Position numbers and translations under genes: made by a program. A stretch of DNA of 64,000 bases from Brumimicrobium aurantiacum (GTDB lineage Bacteria > Bacteroidota > Bacteroidia > Flavobacteriales_D > Crocinitomicaceae): contig NZ_QURB01000008.1 in the NCBI RefSeq assembly GCF_003402975.1, forward strand, positions 124,001 to 188,000, read 5' to 3'. Under the pieces are notes generated by a model. The model was given only the letters and a program-made list of their open reading frames with translations. It searched no databases and was not told the origin of the DNA. This document shows positions 10,460 through 20,500 of this stretch, piece by piece (position 1 is the first letter of the stretch; every line of letters begins with the position of its first letter).

Positions 10460-11380
10460 ATGAAAACACTCTACACAATTGTATTTACTCTTTTGTTTAT
10501 TTCCTCGAATTATGCACAAGGATTGTATTTGAATCTAGAAAAAGGAAAGGAATACCTACAACATTCTAACTCAACAACCAAAGTTCTTCAACATATTGAA
10601 GGTCAGGAATTGCATACAACAATATCTTTAATTGGTACCACTTCCTTTCTTGTCAAAAAAGTTAAACGAAAAGGATATGTGATGGATGTAAGGTTTGTAG
10701 ATCTGTTGATGCAAATGAACAGTCCTCAAGGAACGATGGAGTTTGATTCTGAAAACCCTGGATCAGATGATATTTTTTCTGATTTACTTAAGAAAATGAC
10801 TGATTTTTCTTTTGAAATCACACTTAGCAAATTTGGTCGAGTATTAGACGCAAACGAAATGAATGGGATTTGGGATGTGATGGTTGATGAGGTTCAGGGA
10901 CTGTCTGGAGCACAAAAGAAACAAATTAAGGCCGAATTAAATAAAACATATGGAGAGAAAGCTTTTACAGGAAATTTAGAATCTGTAACAGCAATTTATC
11001 CTGAAAATCCTGTTGAATTAGGGGATAAATGGATGGTTGAAACGATTCTTTCATCTGGAATGAAGGCAAAATCTGAAGCTGATTTAAAGCTAACAAAGTT
11101 AAATGAAGATTATGCCTTGATTATAAGTGAATCCAATATAACAACGATTAATAAGGATGAATATGCTTTAATTGGTGGTTTAGAAATTAAATATGATATG
11201 AATGGGACTGCTTCAGCGGAATATAAAGTTGACCCAAAATCAGGTTGGATTAAAGAGGCAAAAATCATTCAAGAAATGGAGGGCGTAGCGTATGTCAAAG
11301 GAAATCCTCAAATGCCTGAAGGATTAGAAATACCAATGACGATGTCAAGCGAGTCTGAAATTTCGAGTCAAAAACAATAA
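10460..11380 (+). CDS. Secreted DUF6263-like protein
   Basis: A 306-residue exported protein with a signal peptide ending NYAQ (about residue 19). The body, with GRVLDANEMNG, LGDKWMVE and a conserved-looking KVDPKSGWI, resembles the DUF6263 family of Bacteroidota secreted proteins of unknown role. It is a single-gene unit closed by a strong bidirectional terminator. There is no lipobox, so it is probably periplasmic. Confidence 0.75.
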   Translation: MKTLYTIVFTLLFISSNYAQGLYLNLEKGKEYLQHSNSTTKVLQHIEGQELHTTISLIGTTSFLVKKVKRKGYVMDVRFVDLLMQMNSPQGTMEFDSENPGSDDIFSDLLKKMTDFSFEITLSKFGRVLDANEMNGIWDVMVDEVQGLSGAQKKQIKAELNKTYGEKAFTGNLESVTAIYPENPVELGDKWMVETILSSGMKAKSEADLKLTKLNEDYALIISESNITTINKDEYALIGGLEIKYDMNGTASAEYKVDPKSGWIKEAKIIQEMEGVAYVKGNPQMPEGLEIPMTMSSESEISSQKQ

Positions 11381-11397
11381 CAAAAAATTGATGTATT

Positions 11398-11435
11398 AAA
11401 AAGCCCAACTTAATTTTTCAAGTTGGGCTTTTTTA
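11398..11435. terminator. Bidirectional terminator between convergent genes
   Basis: AAAAAGCCCAACTT and AAGTTGGGCTTTTT form a near-perfect stem with a short AT loop. A-run and T-run on either side let it serve both the gene ending at 11,380 and the convergent gene ending at 11,450. Confidence 0.85.
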
Positions 11436-11449
11436 TTTTCTGATTCTAA

Positions 11450-11944
11450 TTACTTGATTATGTATCTAACAGCAACGGCAGAACTTAAACCAAATGACCT
11501 ACTGTTTATGATTCCAATGCTTGGTCCTGCTTCCACAGCAAAGCCTAGCGGTATATTCGTATTGGGAAGAATATTGAAGTCTAACCCAATTACTGCATCT
11601 GCATTTAAGAAAAATCCATCATCATAATCATGATCATGCCAATGGTTACCGTTGTTCCATGCACCAAGGGTTCCACCTACACCTAGGTACCAGTCAAAGC
11701 CATCAGTCCAGCCTGTAGGTCTTTGCCATTCATAAAGTAATTGTCCTGTAAGGTGATTATTACCACCACCAAGCGTTATGTCTAAAGCGTTACTTCCTCC
11801 AATAAAGGTTTTAAAATTAATACCACCACCACTAAACGGATTGTGAGGGCTTAGTCCTTTTAAACCAATTGCGTGCTGATAAGTTTGTGCAAAAGAGAAT
11901 GTCGACATTAATAAAATACCCGTAATAAATAATAGTTTTTTCAT
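11450..11944 (-). CDS. Small outer-membrane beta-barrel-like protein
   Basis: I placed the start at the ATG at 11,944-11,942, because MKKLLFITGILLMSTFSFAQ is a clean Sec signal; the upstream alternative would add eleven residues in front of it. The mature part of about 145 residues alternates Gly and aromatic residues as in small OMP_b-brl proteins and ends in YIIK after a barrel-like last strand. A loop is rich in His/Asp (NHWHDHDYDD), possibly metal-binding by chance or by design. The function is unknown. Confidence 0.78.
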   Translation of the reverse strand: MKKLLFITGILLMSTFSFAQTYQHAIGLKGLSPHNPFSGGGINFKTFIGGSNALDITLGGGNNHLTGQLLYEWQRPTGWTDGFDWYLGVGGTLGAWNNGNHWHDHDYDDGFFLNADAVIGLDFNILPNTNIPLGFAVEAGPSIGIINSRSFGLSSAVAVRYIIK

Positions 11945-11981
11945 AAAATTAATTTTGGTTGTGATTAAATATACCATTTTA

Positions 11982-12011
11982 AAAGGAGTAAGAATCGTGT
12001 AAAACTCCTTT
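11982..12011. promoter_or_regulatory. Inverted repeat in a divergent promoter region
   Basis: AAAGGAGT (11,982-11,989) and ACTCCTTT (12,004-12,011) are exact inverted repeats 14 bases apart. They lie between the divergent barrel gene and response regulator, where an operator would sit. Binding by a regulator is inference only. Confidence 0.35.
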
Positions 12012-12093
12012 AAATTGTAAAAAATGCTAATTACTATTTTTGAAAAACATCTACTACTTAATTTTAAGGTTATATTAAATTGCGGAGAATTTT

Positions 12094-12101
12094 TATATTT
12101 G
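12094..12101 (+). promoter_or_regulatory. Putative response-regulator promoter, -7 box
   Basis: TATATTTG matches TAnnTTTG and ends 20 bases before the start codon at 12,122. Confidence 0.45.
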
Positions 12102-12121
12102 TCTAACCAATAAAACTATCA

Positions 12122-12802
12122 ATGAAAGGTATATTGATTTTAGATGATGAGGAGGAGATCCGTGAATTATTAGACTATAATTTATCCAAAGAAGGTTTTT
12201 CTTGTTTTCTCGCTGGAGATGGAAAGGAAGGCCTTGAGGTTTTGGCTGAAAACAAAGATAAAATTGATCTTATTTTATTGGATGTAATGATGCCGGTGAT
12301 GGATGGAATTGAAGTTTGTGAAGTCATCCGAAATAACGCACAATATGACGATAAGTTGATCTGTTTTTTAACTGCCAGAAATGAAGATTATAGTCAAGTT
12401 GCGGGATTAGACGCTGGAGCGGATGATTATATTTCAAAACCTTTAAAACCTAAAGTCCTTATTAGTAGAATTAATGCTTTGTTTAGAAGGAATAAAGGAA
12501 GTTTTAGAGCTTCTGATGATGAGACAAGTATCTTGAATGTGGATCGTGAAAAATACACTGTAACCCTTAAAGGAGAAAATGTTCACCTTCCAAGAAAAGA
12601 ATTCGAATTGTTAGATTTATTGGCCTCCAAGCCTGGAAAAGTATTTGAAAGAGATGTAATATTGTCCACTGTTTGGGGAGTTGATATCGTTGTTGGTGAT
12701 CGAACCATCGATGTACATGTTAGAAAGTTGAGAGAAAAGATTGGATCTCATTATATTCAGACCGTTAAAGGAGTTGGGTATAAATTTGTTAACGATAAAT
12801 AA
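12122..12802 (+). CDS. OmpR/PhoB-family response regulator
   Basis: A two-domain transcription regulator of 226 residues. The receiver domain (1-115) has the acidic pocket LDDEEE, phospho-acceptor Asp54 in ILLDVMMP, switch Thr84 and conserved Lys106 in ISKPLKP. A winged-helix DNA-binding domain follows (about 125-225, ending VKGVGYKF). No histidine kinase gene adjoins it in this window, so it is an orphan here; its partner and targets are unknown. Confidence 0.93.
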   Translation: MKGILILDDEEEIRELLDYNLSKEGFSCFLAGDGKEGLEVLAENKDKIDLILLDVMMPVMDGIEVCEVIRNNAQYDDKLICFLTARNEDYSQVAGLDAGADDYISKPLKPKVLISRINALFRRNKGSFRASDDETSILNVDREKYTVTLKGENVHLPRKEFELLDLLASKPGKVFERDVILSTVWGVDIVVGDRTIDVHVRKLREKIGSHYIQTVKGVGYKFVNDK

Positions 12803-12908
12803 GAGAAGGAGTTATAGTAAACGTCAATTTAAACTGTTTGTAGAACCTAAAATCATCCAAATAAATATACTTCGAATAAATCAGTGAATTTTATTCTTAA
12901 TTTATTGT

Positions 12909-12937
12909 TTGAAATTAATAAGAAGTCATTATTTTTG
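12909..12937 (+). promoter_or_regulatory. Promoter (-33 TTG, -7 TATTTTTG)
   Basis: TTG at 12,909-12,911 is separated by 18 bases from TATTTTTG at 12,930-12,937, matching the Bacteroidota promoter layout. The start codon of the next gene is 47 bases further on. Confidence 0.5.
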
Positions 12938-12983
12938 TGCCTGATTTTACAGACCGCTAATTGGTTAATTAATCGTAAAAAGA

Positions 12984-13358
12984 ATGAAAGTAGAAACCAT
13001 ATACGTTATCGAGAACAATAAGTTTGGAAAAGCCATTGCAGAATGGGCTGAGGATAAGCGTATCCAAGTGGTTCATACAACCAAAAAGAAAGATGATTTA
13101 AGTGAGCTCGTTGAAGGTGTAGTTTTGTTTCACGAGAACCATAATTTTACCAAAGACGATGATGATATTCAATCTGAACTAAGTGAAAGAAATACCTCAG
13201 TTCATAAGGTTGATATTAATGGAACTTTAGCTGCAACGAACTCTAGTTTTAACATGTGGTTAGACCGAAACCGACCAAATTCAATCTTGATTTTAGGAGA
13301 TGAAAAAGTTGCTAAAAATGGTAATCTTGAAAATTTCTTGAAAGGAATCAATAACTAG
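12984..13358 (+). CDS. Hypothetical cytoplasmic protein
   Basis: A 124-residue protein without a signal peptide, beginning MKVETIYVIENNKFGKAIAE and ending LKGINN. Two hydrophobic beta-strand-like segments (TIYVIE, SILILGDE) suggest a small alpha/beta domain. I do not recognise the family. Its own promoter is visible. Its TAG stop shares the palindrome CTAG at 13,355-13,358 with the convergent gene, so the two genes overlap by four bases. Confidence 0.7.
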   Translation: MKVETIYVIENNKFGKAIAEWAEDKRIQVVHTTKKKDDLSELVEGVVLFHENHNFTKDDDDIQSELSERNTSVHKVDINGTLAATNSSFNMWLDRNRPNSILILGDEKVAKNGNLENFLKGINN

Positions 13359-13597
13359 TAACAGTCATCTGTTTTCTCAATAACTTCTAACAGTCTACGA
13401 GGCTGGTCTTTATACTTCTCTTGAATAGTATCCATGATTTCAATGCATTCAATATGCTTGTCTGTTTGATAGCGAGATGCACTAATGCACTCACAATAGT
13501 CAGTCATTAATGCATCTAATTCTGGGTCATCACAACTGGTAAATACAAAGGATAATATTGTGATGCCTATAATTTTTTTGATTACGCTATTGAGCAT
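13355..13597 (-). CDS. Small lipoprotein, cysteine-containing
   Basis: An 80-residue lipoprotein with a signal ending SFVFTSC (lipidated Cys about 22). The mature part of about 58 residues has four further cysteines (YCECI, ECI, DDCY), which could form disulfides in the periplasm. The function is unknown. It lies 8 bp downstream of sufE on the same strand, so it may be carried on the suf transcript. Confidence 0.7.
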   Translation of the reverse strand: MLNSVIKKIIGITILSFVFTSCDDPELDALMTDYCECISASRYQTDKHIECIEIMDTIQEKYKDQPRRLLEVIEKTDDCY

Positions 13598-13605
13598 TGG
13601 ATAAC

Positions 13606-14019
13606 TTATTTTACGGCTTTCAAAGCGTTCAACTTCATTTCCTTAACCATACTCACTAATCCGTTTGAACGGGTAGGTGATAAGTGCTCCTGTAAACCAA
13701 TTTCTTTAATGAATGCAAAGTCAGATTTTGCTACATCTGCAGGTGTTTCATCATTGACTACACGAATCAATAAAGCAATGATTCCTTTAGTGATAATAGC
13801 ATCAGAATCAGCAGTGAAGTTCATTTTGTTGTCTTCTGTTTCTGCATTTAGCCATACACGTGATTGACAACCTTTAATTAATCTATCTTCAGTTTTTAAA
13901 TCATCTTGAATTAAAGGAAGATCTTTACCTAGTTCAATGATGTATTCATACTTGTCCATCCAATCATCGTAGATGGCAAATTCATCAATTATCTCTTGTT
14001 CTTTAGCTTTTATACTCAT
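13606..14019 (-). CDS. sufE: Sulfur acceptor protein SufE
   Basis: SufE accepts persulfide sulfur from SufS and passes it on for iron-sulfur cluster assembly. The 137-residue protein has the acceptor Cys51 in LIKGCQSRVWL, followed by the typical DSDAIITKGIIALLI segment. It lies 26 bp downstream of sufS on the same strand. SufBCD are not in the window. Confidence 0.95.
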   Translation of the reverse strand: MSIKAKEQEIIDEFAIYDDWMDKYEYIIELGKDLPLIQDDLKTEDRLIKGCQSRVWLNAETEDNKMNFTADSDAIITKGIIALLIRVVNDETPADVAKSDFAFIKEIGLQEHLSPTRSNGLVSMVKEMKLNALKAVK

Positions 14020-14045
14020 TTCTAAAATTTTTAAATCAATCTTAA

Positions 14046-15260
14046 TTAATCTTTTAACATTGGAATGATCCTCTCCAAAGCCTTGATAAAGATATCAATT
14101 TCCTCTTTGGTATTGTAAAACGCGAATGATGCACGAATGGTTCCTGGAATACAAAATTGATCCATGATGGGCTGTGTACAATGATGTCCTGTCCTTACAG
14201 CAATCCCCATTTTGTCAAGTAGCGTACCCACATCATAAGGATGTGTACCCTCAATTAAAAATGAAATTACACTCGTTTTGTTTTTGGCTCGTCCATAAAA
14301 CTGTATTCCTTCAATTTTCGATAATGCTTCGGTGGCATAATCCAATAACTCTTGTTCGTGTTGAAGTACTGCTTCCATGTCTAGTGAGTTCAGGAATTCG
14401 AAAGCTGCACCGAGTCCGATTCCTCCTGCAATATTAGGTGTTCCTGCTTCAAATTTATGTGGAAGTTCGTTATATGTCGTTTTTTCCAGTGTGACTTCTT
14501 TTATCATGTCTCCACCTCCTTGATACGGCGGCATGCTGTTTAGGATTTCTTCTTTTCCATAAAGTACGCCAATACCTGTTGGGCCGAATAATTTGTGGCC
14601 AGAAAAAGCATAGAAATCACAATCTAATTCTTGAACATTAACCTGGATGTGTTGAATACTCTGAGCGCCATCAATTAATACTTTTGCACCTACTTTATGT
14701 GCTTTGTCAATGATGTGTTTTACATCGTTAACTGTGCCTAATGCATTCGAAATGTGAGTAACAGCAACAAGTTTTGTCTTTGCTGAAAGAATTGTCTCGA
14801 ACTGGTCTAGAGCTAACTCTCCATTTTCATTCATTGGAATGATGCGAAGTTTACATCCTTTGCGTTCACAAAGCATTTGCCAAGGAACAATATTTGAATG
14901 ATGTTCCATCGCAGAAATTATGATTTCATCCTCTGCTGTAAGCAATTCTCCAAAAGAGAAAGCAACTAGGTTTATACTGTCTGTTGTTCCCTTTGTGAAT
15001 AATATTTCATGACTTTCCTTTGCGCCTAGATATTGCTGTATTGTTGTTCTCGCATTTTCGTAAGCAGAAGTTGCTTCTTGACTTAATGTGTGAACTCCTC
15101 TGTGAATGTTTGCATTTTCTTTGGCGTAATAATCATTAATACGCTGAATTACAGAACTCGGTTTTTGAGTAGTCGCCCCATTGTCGAAGTAAACCAATGG
15201 TTTCCCATGAATTTTTTCAGACAAAATTGGAAATTGAGATCGTATTTCTTGAATGTTCAT
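14046..15260 (-). CDS. sufS: Cysteine desulfurase SufS
   Basis: This PLP-dependent class V aminotransferase-fold enzyme removes sulfur from cysteine for Fe-S cluster assembly. Of the 404 residues, PLP-binding Lys223 lies in FSGHKLFGPTGIG and the persulfide Cys361 in RTGHHCTQPIM, the RxGHHC pattern of group II (SufS-type) enzymes. The start ATG is at 15,260. It leads an operon with sufE and a small lipoprotein gene. Confidence 0.97.
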   Translation of the reverse strand: MNIQEIRSQFPILSEKIHGKPLVYFDNGATTQKPSSVIQRINDYYAKENANIHRGVHTLSQEATSAYENARTTIQQYLGAKESHEILFTKGTTDSINLVAFSFGELLTAEDEIIISAMEHHSNIVPWQMLCERKGCKLRIIPMNENGELALDQFETILSAKTKLVAVTHISNALGTVNDVKHIIDKAHKVGAKVLIDGAQSIQHIQVNVQELDCDFYAFSGHKLFGPTGIGVLYGKEEILNSMPPYQGGGDMIKEVTLEKTTYNELPHKFEAGTPNIAGGIGLGAAFEFLNSLDMEAVLQHEQELLDYATEALSKIEGIQFYGRAKNKTSVISFLIEGTHPYDVGTLLDKMGIAVRTGHHCTQPIMDQFCIPGTIRASFAFYNTKEEIDIFIKALERIIPMLKD

Positions 15261-15280
15261 TCCTTTTATTTTGATTGTTA

Positions 15281-15288
15281 CAAAGGTA
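15281..15288 (-). promoter_or_regulatory. Putative sufS promoter, -7 box
   Basis: On the minus strand this reads TACCTTTG, matching TAnnTTTG, 20 bases before the sufS start. Confidence 0.45.
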
Positions 15289-15521
15289 CAAAGCTAACTT
15301 TACAATTAAGCGTTTTCTAAATGATATTGTGGAGTCTTAAGTTAAAAAGTGCGAAACAATTGATGATTTCCTCCTTGTCTTTTTTATGATAGTTGATATG
15401 TTTAGGTATAATTACACAAATTCCTTGATTTTAACCGTTTTTATAAAAACCTCCATATTTACCTATATAATTATTTTTATATTTACAACTATTCAAATGT
15501 TATTAACTAAAAATTAATTAT

Positions 15522-15719
15522 ATGAAAAAGGTAATTATTTATGCTAGCGCGCTTGCGATGTCATTTGCTTTTGCATCTTGTGAAGACAATGATTCAGTAG
15601 GAGATGAGATGAATGATGTGAAAGAAGAAATGAATGAAGCTGGTGAAGCTGCTGGAGATAAAATCGAAGAAAAAGCAGAAGAAACTAAAGAGAATATAGA
15701 AGAGTCTACAAATAATTAA
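15522..15719 (+). CDS. Short acidic lipoprotein with 11-mer helix
   Basis: A 65-residue protein with a signal ending FAFASC (Cys20 lipidated) and a highly charged Glu/Lys-rich mature part (EEMNEAGEAAGDKIEEKAEE). The pattern is that of an amphipathic helix of LEA/apolipoprotein type. Its first 48 residues are nearly identical to those of the gene at 15,797, so the two are tandem duplicates. The function is unknown; a stress- or envelope-related role is a guess. Confidence 0.8.
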   Translation: MKKVIIYASALAMSFAFASCEDNDSVGDEMNDVKEEMNEAGEAAGDKIEEKAEETKENIEESTNN

Positions 15720-15796
15720 AAGACTTGTTTTAACCCCTTGTCAAATTATTATATATTTGACATAACTATTATTAATGAATAACTAAAACAAATTAC

Positions 15797-16189
15797 ATGA
15801 AAAAATTATTTATTTACGCCAGTGCATTCGCTGTATCAGTTGCATTTACATCTTGTGAAAACAATGATTCTGTAGGTGATGAAATGGATGATGTGAAAGA
15901 AGAAATGAATGAAGCTGGTGAAGCTGCAGGAGACAAGATTAATGTTGAAACAGAAGAAGCAAAACAAAATATAGAAGAGTCTACTGAAGAAGCTAAAAAG
16001 AGCTTAGAAGAAACTTCAGAGGATGTTAAGGAAAACATTGAGGAAACTTCTGAAGATGTTAAAGAAAATATAGAAGAGACTTCTGAAGATGTAAAATCAT
16101 CAGTAAATGATGGTGTTGAGGAAACTAAAGAAGCAGCAAAAGAAGTTCACTCAGATGTTAAAGGAGGATTGATGAAGTCAGAGAAATAA
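15797..16189 (+). CDS. Acidic lipoprotein with six 11-residue repeats
   Basis: A 130-residue paralogue of the preceding gene with lipobox FTSC (Cys20). After the shared part come 11-residue repeats: TEEAKQNIEES (52-62), TEEAKKSLEET (63-73), SEDVKENIEET (74-84 and 85-95, identical), SEDVKSSVNDG (96-106) and VEETKEAAKEV (107-117). Such 11-mers resemble LEA group 3 proteins and form long amphipathic helices. The 5' half matches the neighbour, so this copy appears to have grown by 33-bp duplications. Its role is unknown. Confidence 0.85.
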   Translation: MKKLFIYASAFAVSVAFTSCENNDSVGDEMDDVKEEMNEAGEAAGDKINVETEEAKQNIEESTEEAKKSLEETSEDVKENIEETSEDVKENIEETSEDVKSSVNDGVEETKEAAKEVHSDVKGGLMKSEK

Positions 16190-16239
16190 TGACTTTGCCT
16201 TTTTTCAAAAGTGAGAATTGGCTCACTTAATGATTTAAG

Positions 16240-16266
16240 AAAGCTTGTCATCGACAAGCTTTTTTT
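16240..16266 (+). terminator. Rho-independent terminator
   Basis: AAAGCTTGTC and GACAAGCTTT form a perfect 10-bp stem with loop ATC, followed by T residues. It closes the lipoprotein pair and could also serve the convergent amidohydrolase gene. Confidence 0.85.
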
Positions 16267-16271
16267 ATGTC

Positions 16272-17558
16272 TTAATTTTGTTGATCTTTTTTATACTTCT
16301 CTTGATACTTGTCGTATAAATCGGTTTGAATGTTAGTTAAATCTATAAATTCACCATTAATCATTCCCGTAATTATATTATTGGTACGCATATCTAATGC
16401 ATTTCCATTATTGACAAACAAAGTGGCTTTCTTACCAACTTCAATACTCCCAACAATTTCTCCTATTCCTAAGATTTTTGCAGTATTCAGAGTGATGGCA
16501 GAAAGTGCTTCTCCTTGATTTAATCCATAGGCCATTGCAGTTCCTGCTAAGAAAGGGAGGTTTCTTGTGTTCATTGTTTCCATTCTACCTGAATTTTGAA
16601 TGCAAAATAAAACACCTGCTTCGTTCAGTAAATAGGGAAGTCGATAGGGTAAATCAATCGGATCATCTTCATTTGAAGGTAGTGTATGTCCACCTTTTAT
16701 AATGACTGGAACATTGGCTGTGACTAACTCACTTGTAACTTTGTGGGCATCATAACCACCAACAATTACAGGATAGTTGATGTTCAACTCTCTTTGAAAA
16801 TCGATGATATCTAAAATCGCACGCATCTGATTTCCGTGAATGTAAAGTCGTTTTTCTCCTGTGAATAGTTCACGCATTGCCTCAAATCGTTGGTCAAAAA
16901 TATCGGTTGACTTACTGTAGGCGTGAGCAGCCTCAAAAAATGAGCGTATCTCTTTTAATTTTGTACTGTAATTTTCATTAAGTGATTTGGATTTCCCAGA
17001 CCAACCTCCTCCGCTTATAGGGTTTGGCCAATTGAGGTGGATTCCATCATCGGTTTTTAAAACAGCATCTTCCCAATTCCATGCATTTAAACTCATAATT
17101 GATGATGATCCCGAAATAACACCGCCTTCTGGCGTTGCTTGGGTGTAAAACACACCATTTGTTTTAACTGTTCCAATGACATCTGATTCCGCATTGTAAG
17201 CGATTAAGGAACGAACATGAGGATTAAAAGTTCCCACTTCTTTGAAATCACGTGTAGCCCTTACCGCATCAATTTCTGTTAGACCTAATTTTGAATTTGG
17301 TGCAATAAAGCCAGGATAAATATCTAAACCTTTAAGGTCGATTATAGTATCCCAAACTGCTTTGTCTATATTGTGCGTTAGTGCATTTTCAACGAGTATA
17401 ATTTCATCTCCTTTAACTCCAACCAATCCTTGATTGATCACTTTTCCATTTCCTATATGTACGGTAGCTTTAGAAAATAAGATGGTTTTTTGTGCAGTCC
17501 CAGAAAATCCAAAACATACAAAAAGAAAGAACGATATAATTAATTTCTGTGTATTCAT
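16272..17558 (-). CDS. Secreted amidohydrolase-fold protein, probably catalytically degenerate
   Basis: A 428-residue exported protein (signal ending SGTAQ) with the amidohydrolase composite: an N-terminal beta-sandwich piece, then the barrel, then GSIEVGKKATLFV. The usual metal motif HxH after the first strand is replaced by IYPGFIAPNSKLGL, and the late catalytic Asp by Asn (IQNSGR). It is therefore more likely a binding or partner subunit than an active hydrolase. It begins 12 bp after the larger paralogue and is surely cotranscribed. Confidence 0.85.
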   Translation of the reverse strand: MNTQKLIISFFLFVCFGFSGTAQKTILFSKATVHIGNGKVINQGLVGVKGDEIILVENALTHNIDKAVWDTIIDLKGLDIYPGFIAPNSKLGLTEIDAVRATRDFKEVGTFNPHVRSLIAYNAESDVIGTVKTNGVFYTQATPEGGVISGSSSIMSLNAWNWEDAVLKTDDGIHLNWPNPISGGGWSGKSKSLNENYSTKLKEIRSFFEAAHAYSKSTDIFDQRFEAMRELFTGEKRLYIHGNQMRAILDIIDFQRELNINYPVIVGGYDAHKVTSELVTANVPVIIKGGHTLPSNEDDPIDLPYRLPYLLNEAGVLFCIQNSGRMETMNTRNLPFLAGTAMAYGLNQGEALSAITLNTAKILGIGEIVGSIEVGKKATLFVNNGNALDMRTNNIITGMINGEFIDLTNIQTDLYDKYQEKYKKDQQN

Positions 17559-17570
17559 ATTTCTAGTTTT

Positions 17571-20500
17571 CTAGTGTTTTGATTCTCCAATAGTGTCGCA
17601 ATGCCAGTGTCTTTCCTTCTTTTTAACGAAAGTTTTCTTCGGCTCTCCTTTTTTATTTGATGTCAACATCTTGCTAATGATGCGGGCTTTTTCTTCTTGA
17701 ATTCTGTAATATTCATCAACACTTTTCCATGCATCATAAAGGAGTTCTCCATCAATGAAGGTTTTACTTACTTGTGCGTTTATGCTCAAAGGATTGTCCG
17801 TCCATATCACAACATCTGCATCTTTACCTTCTTTCAAACTTCCCATTCTATCATCAAGATGTAGCATTTTTGCGGGATTTAAAGTAATCATTTTCCAAGC
17901 ATCTTCCTCGCTCATTCCACCGTATTTTATCGATTTTGCAGCTTCTTGATTCAAGCGGCGCCCCATTTCAGCGTCATCAGAATTAATGGCAACCAATACA
18001 CCTTGTTCTTGCATAATGTTCGCATTAAAAGGAATTGCATCTTTTACTTCGTATTTGTAAGCCCACCAATCTGAAAAAGTACTTCCTCCAGCACCATGTT
18101 TGGCCATCTTGTCTGCCACTTTGTATCCTTCTAAAATATGGGTAAATGTATTAACAGTAAAGCCCATCGAATCTGCAACATTCATTAGCATATTGATTTC
18201 ACTTTGGACGTAACTGTGGCAACTGATGAAGCGTTCGCTATTTTTAACCTCCCAAATAGATTCTAATTCTAAATCTATAGCAGGTGCAGAAATGTTACCC
18301 TTCTCTTTTTGTCGTGGAGACAATTCATTGTACTTCTTCCATTTTTTCTTGTAAGTTTCTGCACGTAAAAAAGCATCGTAGAAGACTTGTTCAACTCCCA
18401 TTCTTGTTTGCGGAAAACGAATCGTTTGATAATCTCCCCAATTACTTTGTTTTACATTTTCTCCTAAAGCAAACTTGATGAATTTTGGCATATCTTTTAC
18501 CAACATTTCCTGAGGAGAATATCCCCATTTTAATTTAATGATCGCTGATTGTCCTCCAATTGGGTTGGCAGAACCATGCAGTAGGTGTGAAACTGTTACT
18601 CCACCAGCTAACTGTCTGTAGATGTTGATGTCATCATTACGCACAACATCGGCTATGCTCACCTCTGCAGAAACAGCTTGTCCACTTTCATTAACGCCTT
18701 TTGAAATTGCAATGTGCGAATGTTCGTCAATAATTCCAGAAGTGACATGCATTCCGCTACAATCAATTTCAATTGCACGTGAAGGAATGCTAAAGTTTCC
18801 TGTTCCTATAAAATCAATTTTTCCATCTTTTAAAATGATGGTTCCTTTCTCAATAATTCCTTCTTTTTCGTTCGTCCAGAGGGTTGCGTTTCTTAAAACA
18901 TAAATCTCCTCCTCAGGAATAGTGTCGAATCCATATGCCATGTTCGGGAACCAAATGTCACCCACTTCACTGGTGTCAACACTTATTGTGTTTTTTGAAA
19001 TTTCATCCTTGTCATTCTCTAAGCTTGATAATTGTATCCCTGACCATTTAACCCATTCTCCGTCTGGTAATTGACCTTGACCTAGAAAAGCATTGATTTT
19101 CTGACTATAATTACCGTGTAGCGTTACAACGCCTTCATTGTAATTGTCTTTAACATCAAAATAGAAAACAGCATCTCTATAATCTACAGTAATATTTACC
19201 TTTGATTTTAGAGTGTCTATAGTGGATAATTTTGTTTCAGGATCAACCGATTTGAAGAAACTCATGGCTGTACCAGTTGGCTTCTCAGCACTTCCTTTGA
19301 TGTCAATGATGTAAGATGTTTCTGGAAGGCTAAATCTGTATTTCCCACGAATGTCAATATCAGCCACCTCTTTGGTATGGTGTTTTACTCCCATTGACCA
19401 TGATTCTAGCAAGGTTGTGTTTTTCATTACAAATGGATCGGCATCAAAAACGGAGAAACTAGCAATCTTTCCTTTTTCTAAAGTTCCTGCCTGTTCACTA
19501 ATTCCGAAGATTTTTGCCGGGGTTGTAGTCAGGGCAGCAATGGCATCTTCTCTTGATAATCCACGTTCTAATGCATTATGAAAATGCTTCCAAAATGTTT
19601 TGGCGTCTTGATGTCCTTTTGAAGTTAGGGCTATATCTACTTTGTTGGACTGAAGAACATAAGGATTTGAAGGAGCTAATTCCCATTCTTTTAGGTCGCT
19701 TAGTGGAATTTGTTGAGAAATGTATGGGTCTCCTACATCATAAGCTTCTGGGAAGTCAATTGGTAAAACAAGTGGTTGCTCCCATTCTTTAAAGTCGTTA
19801 ATTTGCTCAAATTCGTTTCCTGCTCCAATAATAACGAAATCCAAATCAAATTCTTGTGCGATTTTATTGGCACGTAAAACCTCTAATTTATCTTCAACCA
19901 CAAAGATTATTGGGTGATTTAATTGTTCACTTAAAGCATTTAATGATAAATTTTCTTGAAGCTCTTTTTTATTTACTGCATAGTATTGCGCATCATAAAT
20001 GGCTTGTCTTAATAAAGCAATTGCCCCCATTTGAGAAGACGGATAGGTTTGTCTTGAAACTCCTTTTTGCAAAGAGAAAAAAGCTGCACCTTTTGTTTTG
20101 ATGATGGCTTTTTCCTCTGGAACTTCTCCAAGAGCAACAATGGCTCCGTTTCCTCGTGCAATACCATCGTTAATATGTGTAACAGCAATATTGAAACCCA
20201 TTTCCTGTAGTTTTTTTGATGCTTTTGGGTCCACTTTAAAGTGTCTTGCTGCATCTACCTCAGGGTGTATGGCTTCATTCCAATAAAACGCCCCGTCTTT
20301 ACTGCTTTCAATTTGAGGTCGAGGACTCCATTCTTTTCTTTTTACGTTTGGTAGACCGACATTTGTGTAACTTTCAATAAATGAAGGAACGATTGTTTTA
20401 CCATCCATATCAACAATTACAGCCCCTTCAGGAAATCGAATTAATTTTCCAACGGCTGTGATTTTACCATCTTTAATCGCAATAGAAGCATTGTTGATTG

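Noticed and set aside
15814-16038. Serine-rich antisense frame in the repeat lipoprotein
   Set aside because: It is a mirror of the Glu/Lys-rich repeats on the real coding strand.
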